Shown here: positions 53,717 through 62,000 of the stretch, piece by piece | Layout of the letters: each line of letters begins with the position of its first letter | Position numbering within the stretch: position 1 is the stretch's first letter | DNA from: Rhodanobacter sp. ANJX3 | GTDB lineage: Bacteria; Pseudomonadota; Gammaproteobacteria; Xanthomonadales; Rhodanobacteraceae | Direction of reading: 5' to 3' | Assembly: GCF_014200755.1 (NCBI RefSeq) | Contig: NZ_JACHCM010000001.1 | Location: 164,123-228,122 of the forward strand | Length of the DNA stretch: 64,000 bases | Program-made: the position numbers and the translations under genes | Notes under the pieces: generated by a model | What the model saw: only the letters and a program-made list of their open reading frames with translations | Databases searched by the model: none | What the model was told of the DNA's origin: nothing

Positions 53717-55492
53717 ATGAAGACAGGATTATGGATGACGTTGATTGTTTTGCTGGGTGGCCTGACGTATTCGGCACCGGATCAGGCACAGGACGCAGCG
53801 CAACGCGTCAAAGCGCTGCATGCGCTGCTTGACGAGCAATGGCAGCATACGCTGCAGGAGGATCCTGAATCCGCCACGGTGCTCGGCGACCTGCGTTATA
53901 ACGACCGCTGGATAGATGGCTCGTTAGCGCATGCGCGAAGCGAGCGCGAGGTTACGGCGAATTTCCTGAAGCGTTTTGTGGCGATAGACACCGCCGGATT
54001 TTCCGAAGAGGAAAAGCTCAATCAGCAGTTGATGGTGCGGCAGCTGAAAGCCAGCCTGCGCGCGTTTGATTTGAAACTTTACGAAATGCCGATCGACCAA
54101 TATCAAGGGGTGCATCTGAGGCTGCCCGCCTTGATAAGTTCGATTCCCTTCGACAATACCAAAGAGTACGAGCAGTACCTTGCGCGTCTACGAGCAATTC
54201 CAAACGCGTTGGCACAGGCGACCGACGTGGCACGACAAGGCGCGCGTGATGGCATGATGCCGCCACGCTTTTTATTGGAAAAAGTGGTGGTTCAGCTCAA
54301 CAGGATCGCCGAAACGGCCAGTACCGACAGCCCGTTCGCCAAACCGTTGAAGCATTTCCCCGACAGCGTATCGATGGCCGACCAGCAACGTCTGCGCGCG
54401 GCGATCATCGCAGCCATTGACGATGACGTACGACCAGCCTATCGCAGGCTGGGGGAATTCGTGGCGAAGGAATACGCACCGCAAGGGCGCATCGAGCCAG
54501 GGGTATGGAAATTGCCCAAGGGCGATGAGATTTATCGTTTCGACGTCGCGCAGATGACCACCACCCAGCAGAACCCGGAAAGCATTCATGCACTCGGCCT
54601 TGCAGAGGTCAAGCGGATCGAGACTGACATGACCGCCATCGCCAAGTCTCAAGGGTACCCAGATCTGGCCAGCTTCCGCGCGGCATTGAAAGTCGATCCG
54701 AAAGTACACCCCGTATCGCGGGAAGACATTCTCAATCGCTATCGGGGCTTCATCGCACAGATGCAGCCGGAGTTGCCTAAGCTTTTTGGGTTATTGCCCA
54801 AGACCAAGCTCGAAGTCGTGCCGGTCGAGGCATACCGTGAAAAGGGATTTCAGATCGCTTCGTACCAACAAGGTACACCGGACGGCTCACGACCCGGGCA
54901 GCTCTACGTCAACACCGGGGACTTTGCTCACCGCACCACGATGGACATGGAGTCGATCGCGTATCACGAAGGCATTCCCGGTCACCATTTGCAGCTCTCC
55001 ATCGCGCAAACGCTGCCTGGGTTGCCTGCCTTCCGCCAACAGGCCGACTACACGGCTTACATTGAGGGTTGGGCGCTGTATGCGGAGCGACTGGGCAAGG
55101 ATATCGGCTTCTACAAGGATCCATTGTCCGACTATGGTCGTCTGACCGGCGAGTTGTGGCGCGCCGATCGGCTCGTGCTCGACACCGGCGTTCACTACAA
55201 GCATTGGACGCGTCAGCAGATGGTGGATTTTTTCCACGCCCATTCCGACGTAACCGACTCAGACATCCAATCGGAGGTCGATCGCTACATCGTCTGGCCG
55301 GGCCAGGCGCTTGCTTACAAGGTAGGCCAACTAAAAATACTTGAGCTGCGCGAGCGGGCTCGAAAGGCGCTGGGAGAGCGCTTCAACATCCGCGATTTCC
55401 ATGACGAAATTCTCAGCGCTGGCGCTTTGCCGCTGGATGTTCTGGAGAAACGAGTCGATGCATGGATCGAAACGAAAAAAGCAGATGCCTGA
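53717..55492 (+). CDS. DUF885 family metallopeptidase-like exported protein
   Basis: The 591 residues carry a signal peptide (KTGLWMTLIVLLGGLTYSAPDQA) and the DUF885 fold. The zinc motif is HEGIPGHH (about residue 418) with the downstream EGWALYAE, which supplies the third ligand, as in related HExxH-like M3/M32-type enzymes. It is probably a periplasmic peptidase. It lies 61 bp after the RND pump and may be co-transcribed. Confidence 0.9.
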   Translation: MKTGLWMTLIVLLGGLTYSAPDQAQDAAQRVKALHALLDEQWQHTLQEDPESATVLGDLRYNDRWIDGSLAHARSEREVTANFLKRFVAIDTAGFSEEEKLNQQLMVRQLKASLRAFDLKLYEMPIDQYQGVHLRLPALISSIPFDNTKEYEQYLARLRAIPNALAQATDVARQGARDGMMPPRFLLEKVVVQLNRIAETASTDSPFAKPLKHFPDSVSMADQQRLRAAIIAAIDDDVRPAYRRLGEFVAKEYAPQGRIEPGVWKLPKGDEIYRFDVAQMTTTQQNPESIHALGLAEVKRIETDMTAIAKSQGYPDLASFRAALKVDPKVHPVSREDILNRYRGFIAQMQPELPKLFGLLPKTKLEVVPVEAYREKGFQIASYQQGTPDGSRPGQLYVNTGDFAHRTTMDMESIAYHEGIPGHHLQLSIAQTLPGLPAFRQQADYTAYIEGWALYAERLGKDIGFYKDPLSDYGRLTGELWRADRLVLDTGVHYKHWTRQQMVDFFHAHSDVTDSDIQSEVDRYIVWPGQALAYKVGQLKILELRERARKALGERFNIRDFHDEILSAGALPLDVLEKRVDAWIETKKADA

Positions 55493-55615
55493 ATGTTGGG
55501 AAGCAGGCAATGCAACAAGCCGATGGCCGAAACGATCAGGGACGATTCCTCGACTCATACATAGGTTCTACATCTAGAGCTTCTGCGCTGGTCTGATCCA
55601 TGCCCGTCCACGGAT

Positions 55616-55906
55616 ATGTATGCGTCTCATACACCATTGCTGGTGTCGCAGATGAGCTTGTCTGACGAGCTGCTCATGCAGCCGGCCAACGATGTCATGC
55701 AGCCGGGCACGCGGCTGGATTTCCTCAAAGTCGACCAGCGCGGATGGCTATGGGCCGGCAGTGCCGCGGTCGAGAGCGTTTTCGACGGCGACCGCTGGTC
55801 GCGCATCTCCTCCCGGTATGTGAAGGCCGGTGCCCGAAGACCGGCGCTCCATGACGCTGCCGTTAGAGCGTGTTCCGGGCTTGTAAATGATGTCCGGCAA
55901 AAGTAA
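55616..55906 (+). pseudogene. Remnant of a two-component-regulator propeller (Reg_prop) sensor
   Basis: The 96-codon frame contains RLDFLKVDQRGWLWAGSAAV and DGDRWSRISS, one blade and a half of the WxGT-type Reg_prop repeats that form the periplasmic propeller of hybrid sensor kinases and diguanylate cyclases. No signal peptide, membrane helix or output domain is present. It is best read as a decayed gene fragment. Confidence 0.5.
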
Positions 55907-55984
55907 GGACGTCGAAATTGATGGTGAAAACGTGAAGATCAACACATTTTTAGACGCTTGATTTATAGTAGGTGTGGGGCCTTA

Positions 55985-56071
55985 ATCCGGAGGCTGTACA
56001 GGCAACCATGCTGGAAATGCCTGAGCCGCGGATGAAGTGAGGAGCCCCTTAAGCACTCATCCAAGGGGAGT
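55985..56071 (+). promoter_or_regulatory. Folded 5' leader of the adhesin gene, with ribosome-binding-site hairpin
   Basis: A three-part stem pairs ATCCG/CGGAT, GGCT/AGCC and CAGGCA/TGCCTG over 55985-56033; its apical loop starts a 10-codon frame (MLEMPEPRMK, ATG 56008, TGA ends 56040). A second hairpin, CCCCTT (56045-56050) / AAGGGG (56063-56068), buries the AAGGGGAG ribosome-binding site of the ATG at 56078. Confidence 0.5.
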
Positions 56072-56077
56072 TCCATC

Positions 56078-59000
56078 ATGAACCGCATTTATCGCCTGTG
56101 CTGGAATCGCTCCAGCGCACAATGGGTGCCGGCATGTGAGTTTGCGAAGAGCTCGTCGCCCGGCTCGGCGCGGCGTCGCGTCATCGGCCATCGTACGGCG
56201 ATGCTTTCCGTCCTGTCGTTAGCGCTCGGCATGACGGGCCTGGCCTGTGCCGGCACGACGGGCGGACAGGTCACCGCAGGTGTGGGCCAGATCAGTCAAA
56301 GCGGCAATACGACCACGATCCGGCAAAGCAGCCAAAATCTTTCGTTGAGCTGGCAGAGCTTCGACATCGCCGCCAACCAGACGGTTAATTTCCTGCAGCC
56401 GGGCAGCAGCTCCATCGCGGTCAACCGTATCCTGGGCAACACCGCCAGCGACATCGAGGGCCACCTCAACGCCAACGGCCAAGTGTGGCTGATCAACCCC
56501 AACGGGGTGCTGTTCGGCAAGAATGCACAAGTGAACGTGGGCGGCATCGTCGCCTCCACGCTCGACCTCGACCAGAGCACGCTGGGCACGGACACCGTGC
56601 GCTTCTCCGGCAACGGCAAGGGCAGTGTGGTCAACCTCGGCACGATCACCGTCACTCCCGGCGGTTACGCGGCGCTGCTGGGCAACACGGTTTCGAACCA
56701 GGGCACGATCCGCGCGCAACTCGGCACGGTGGCGCTGGCCGGCGGCACCGCGATGACGCTGACCTTTGCCGACAACCGACTCGTGCACCTGGTGGTGAAC
56801 GCCAACACCGTGCAGAGCCTCGTCGAAAACCGCCAGCTCATCGTCGCCGACGGTGGTCAGGTGCTGATGACGGCCGGCGCGCGCAACTCGCTGATCGACA
56901 GCGCGGTCAACAACACGGGCACGGTGCAGGCGCAAACCGTGCAGGATCACAATGGCACCATCACCCTGCTCGGCGGCATGCAGGCGGGTACGGTCAACGT
57001 GGCAGGCACGCTGGACGCCAGCGCGCCGAACGGCGGCAACGGCGGCTTTATCGAAACGTCCGGTGCGCAGGCGCACATCGCCAATGGCGCCGTCATCACC
57101 ACCAAGGCGGCACCCGGCGGCAAGGACGGCACGTGGCTGGTCGACCCTACCGATTTCACTATCGCGTCCAGCGGCGGCGATATCACCGCCACTACGCTTG
57201 AAAGCCAGCTTGCCAGCGGCAACGTCGCCTTCACCAGCGCCAGTGGCGCCAGTGGCACCTCCGGCAACGTCAACGTCAATCAGGCGGTGACGTGGGGTGC
57301 CAACACCACGCTCACGCTGACCGCGAGCAATAACGTCAACCTCAACGCCGCCATCACCAATACCGGTGCCGGCGGCAAGACGGTGTTGAATGCGGGCAAT
57401 GCCTTCGTCAACAACGTGGGCGCTTCGGGTCTGGGCGGCCATTGGGCAATCTACAGCGCCAGCCCTGCGGCCACGGGCGAGAACCTGGGCAGCCTCACGC
57501 CCAACTTCATTCAGTACAACGCCCCCATCGGCACGGCGGCGGCAACGGGAGCCACGGGCAACGGCGTGTTCTACAGCACCAAGCCCACGCTCACGGTCAC
57601 GGGCCTCACCGGCACCGTAACGAAGAGCTACGACGGCGCCACCACCGCGACGCTGGCCGGCAACAACATCACCGACTCCGGCTTGATCAACGGCGACACC
57701 ATCAGCTCGGTCGCCGGCACATACAGCCAGTCCGACGTGGGCACTGGCCTCACGGTAACCTCGCCGTCGTCCATCACCAGTTTCAACGTCGTCAACGGCA
57801 GCATCCCGGTTTATGGCTATACCCTGTCCGGCACGGGCAAGACGGCGAACATCGGCACGATCAACGCGGCGCAGTTGTACGCCACCGTCATCGGCGATCC
57901 CACCAAGGTCTACGACGGCACGACGACTGCCATGCTGACCTCGTCCAACTACTACATCACGGGTCTTGCCGCAGGGCAGAGCGTCACCGTGAATCAGCCC
58001 AGTTCGGTGGGCTATGCCAGCGCCGACGTCAACACCAATGGCGGTACGACTCCCAATGGCGGTCTGGTAGCGGTCAATGCCTCGTTCGCCAGCACCAACT
58101 TCGTCGCCGGTTCGGGTACCAAGCTTTCCAATTACATCCTGCCCACAGCCACCTCGACGACCGCCGCCGCGCTCGCGGCCGACTCGACCGCCGGCTACGG
58201 CACCATCACGCCGGCGCCGGTCTATCTGAGCGGCGTGCAGAGCACCAACAAGACCTACGATGCCACCACCAACGACCCGCTGAACATCAGCAACGCCAGC
58301 ATCTACGGCGTGGTCAACGGCGACAATGTCACGCTCGACACGAGCGGCGCCAGCGGCAACTTCGCCAGCCCCAATGCGGGTAACAACCTCGCCGTTACCC
58401 TCAGCGGCTTCACCCTGACGGGCAGCAATGCCACCAAGGTCGCCGACTACGCGCTGATCGCACCGACCAACCTCACTGCCGATATCTACCAGAAGGCGCT
58501 CACCGTTGCCGGCGTCACCGCAACGGACAAGGTGTACGACGGTACGACGACCGATACCCTGGGTACTGGCAACGCCGTGCTCAGCGGCTTCGTGAACGCT
58601 GCCGACCAGGCATCGACAACGCTGACCACGAGTTCAGCCACCGGTGCCTTCAGTCAGGCTGACGTCGGCAACGCCCTCGCGGTGACGGTCAACGGCCTTA
58701 CCGTCAACAACAGCAATTATTCGGTGACCCAACCGACGGGCCTCACTGCGAATATCACGCCGGCGTCGCTGACCATCGCCTTCAGCGGCAGCGCCAACAA
58801 GATCTACGACGGCACCAATTACGCCACGCTGTCCACGCCCAACTTCACGGTCAGCGGCGCCGTGGCGGGTCAGACCGTCGCGGTGAACCAGGCTCCGGCG
58901 GTCTACACCGGTGCCGATGCGCCCAATGTCGGCACGGATACGGTGACCGCGACGTTGCAGTCGTCCGATCTCACCTTCGCCAGTGGCGCCAAGGCCGGCA

Positions 59001-62000
59001 ACTACACCTTCAATACCAGCGTCGTCGGCAGCGGCAGCATCACGCCGGCGCCGTTGACGATAGCCATCAATAACAATCCCACCCGCACGTTTGATGGCAC
59101 CGAGGACACCTCGGCCTCACTGACTGCCGGCAACTTCGTGCTGTCTGGCGTGATTCCAGGTCAAACCATCAACCTGGACGGCGCCTTCGCGGGCAATTAC
59201 TACGACACGTCCAACGCCGCCGCGCCGGGGGCAGCCAGCTACGAGGGCAACGCGGGCACGTGGGGCGTAGTCGCGGCGCTGACCGGCGCCAACTTCTCGG
59301 CAGGCAGCAGTACCTCGCTGAGCAACTACCAGTTGCCGACCACAGCGCTCGGCTACGGCACCATCCTGCCCAAGGCGTTGGGCGTAAGCATTGTCGCGGG
59401 CATTACCGGCGCCAGCAAAACCTACGATGGCAACACCTCGCTCACGCTGACCCCCGGGAATTTCAATCTCTCGGGTTTCGTGAACGGCGACAGCGCCACC
59501 GTGAACCAGAACATCGCCGGCACCTTCGCCACCAAGAATGTCGGCTCGCAGCCGATTACCGCCACGTTGCAGGAATCGGATTTCAATTTTACCGGCAGCG
59601 ACGAGGGCAACTACACCTTCCCGGTGATGGCCTACGGCACCGGCACCATCAATCCGGCAACGCTGACCGTCAGCATCATCGGCAATCCCACCAAGACGTA
59701 CGACGGCAACACCACGGTGCTGCCGCTCACGGGGGGCACCCAATTGGGTACGGCCGCGTGCCCGACAGCCACGTGCAACTTCCAGGTCGCCGGCTTCGTC
59801 AACGGCGAGGGCGCCACCATCAATCCGACGGCGTCGTTTACCTACGCCACGGCGAACGTCGCCCGCGACAGCAATGGCAACGTCGTCGGGGGCACCGATG
59901 TCATTACCGGCTCGCTCACGCAGAACAACTACATCGCCAACAGCGGCACGCTGCTCTCCAACTACACCCTGGACTACGCTCCCACGGGTAACGGCACGAT
60001 CAACCCGGCCAGCCTGTACGTCAACGGCGTATATGCGCAGAACAAGATCTACGACGGCGGCACGGGGGCGCTGGTCAACATCAGCAACGGCCAATTAGCC
60101 GGACTTGCCGACGTGGACAAAAATGCTGGCGACATCACGCTGAGCATCGGCAATTCCACCAGCAGCACGGCCGACGGGGTCAGCGGCAGCACGGGCGGCA
60201 CCCTCGTCCCCAACAGCAACGGCAGCTTCACCGCGACCGGTTCGCCAGTAAGTGGCGCATTCGCGAGCGCGAATGCGGGCAACGGCCAAGTGGTAACTAC
60301 CACCTTCACCCTCGGCGGCAGCTCGGCCGGCAACTACACCCTGGAACCGCTCACCCTCACGGCCAACATCGCGCCGCGCCCGCTGTCGGTGACCGGCATC
60401 TCGGCCAACAACAAGTCTTACGACGGCACCACGGCTGCCACCTTCACCTTCACCACGCCCAGCTTCAGCCAGGCCGGCGGCACCGGCTCATCCGTCAATG
60501 GCCTGCTGTCGCAGGATGCGAGCAACGTTTCGCTGAACCAGGGCAGCGGCACGGGCACGTTCGCCACGCCCAACGCCAACACGAATCCGAGTGGCGCCTT
60601 CCTTTCGACCAATGGCCAGCCCATCACCGTGACCGCCAACGGCTTCACGTTGAACGGCAGCGCGGCCAGCAATTACGTTCTGAGCCAGCCCACGGGCCTC
60701 AGCGCCGATATCGCGCAGGCACAAATCACCGCCAACCTCACCGGCAGCATCACGAAGATGTACGACGGCACGTCGACCATCACGATTCCTGCGGCCGACT
60801 ACAGCACCAGCGGTTGGGTGGCTGGCCAGGGCGGTACGATCACTCAGACGCAGTCCGGGTATTACGGCGACCCCGGCAGCCCGCAGTCCAACGCCGGCAC
60901 CTACGACGTCACCGCTAACCTGGTGTCGTCCGACTGGAAGCCGAACGCCGGCACGTCGCTGTCGAACTATGCGCTGCCCTCGCAGGTGGTCGGCAACATG
61001 ATCGGCACCATCGCGCCCCTGGTGCTGAACCTCAGCGCCACGCGCGTCTATGACGCCACCACCGATATCTACTCCAGCCTGTCCGGCAACGTCACCAACG
61101 CCGACAACGCCAACGTGTTCGGCACATTGAACGGCATCAACGGCGACCAGTTCACCGTGACAGGGCAGGGCACCGCGTCGAGCAAGAACGTGGGCACCTA
61201 CACGGGCGGCAACTTCACCCTCGGTACGCTGGCCTTGCAGGCCAGCAGCGGCAACGCCAACAACTACACTCTGGTGGGCGGCGTCGACACGTACACCATC
61301 ACCAAGGCGCCGTTGGACGTCACTGGCGCCACGGTGGCCACCAAGGTTTACGACGGCACCACGACCGCGTCGGTGAACGGTGCGACCCTGACTCAGGGCA
61401 ACGTGAAGGGCGACGTGCTGGGCTCCGACGTCGTTACGATCGGCAGCAGCAACATCGCCGGCACTTTCAGCGACAAAAACGCCGGCAATGGCAAAACCGT
61501 CAACATCACCCCGTCAGACGTCGGCGGCAGCGATGCCGGCAACTATCAATTGGTGCAACCCGCGAACCTGACGGGTGATATCACTCAGCGTCCCGTCACC
61601 ATCGGCGGTTCGCGCCAGTACGACGGTACCGACACCGCGGTCGGCGGCAGCGGCGCGACCTGGCAGAATCCCGGCGCCGTTTCGGGCAATGCATCCTCTG
61701 GCGTGGTGAGCGGTGACACGGTCAAGGTCAACGGCGGCATCGGTTCGGTGGCGCTCGCGGATGTGGGCACATACAACAGCGATGGCTCCGGCGCGGGTAC
61801 GTTCGACGCTACCGGCCTGACCTTGAGCAACACCAACTACGCGATCGCCTCCACAGGCAACTCGTTCCAGATTACGCCGATGGTTCTTACCCTCTCCGGC
61901 ACGCGCGTGTACGACGGCAGCACCAATGCCGACGCCGATCTGGTTACCTCGCTCAATGGTTCCAGTTCGGGTATCAGCGACTGCGGCGCCGATTGTGTAA

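Noticed and set aside
56219..57442. Long minus-strand frames opposite the adhesin gene (also 59117-60094, 61514-62575, 62657-63745)
   Set aside because: Repetitive GC-rich coding DNA leaves the opposite strand open; the translations are low-complexity and follow the repeats of the sense strand.
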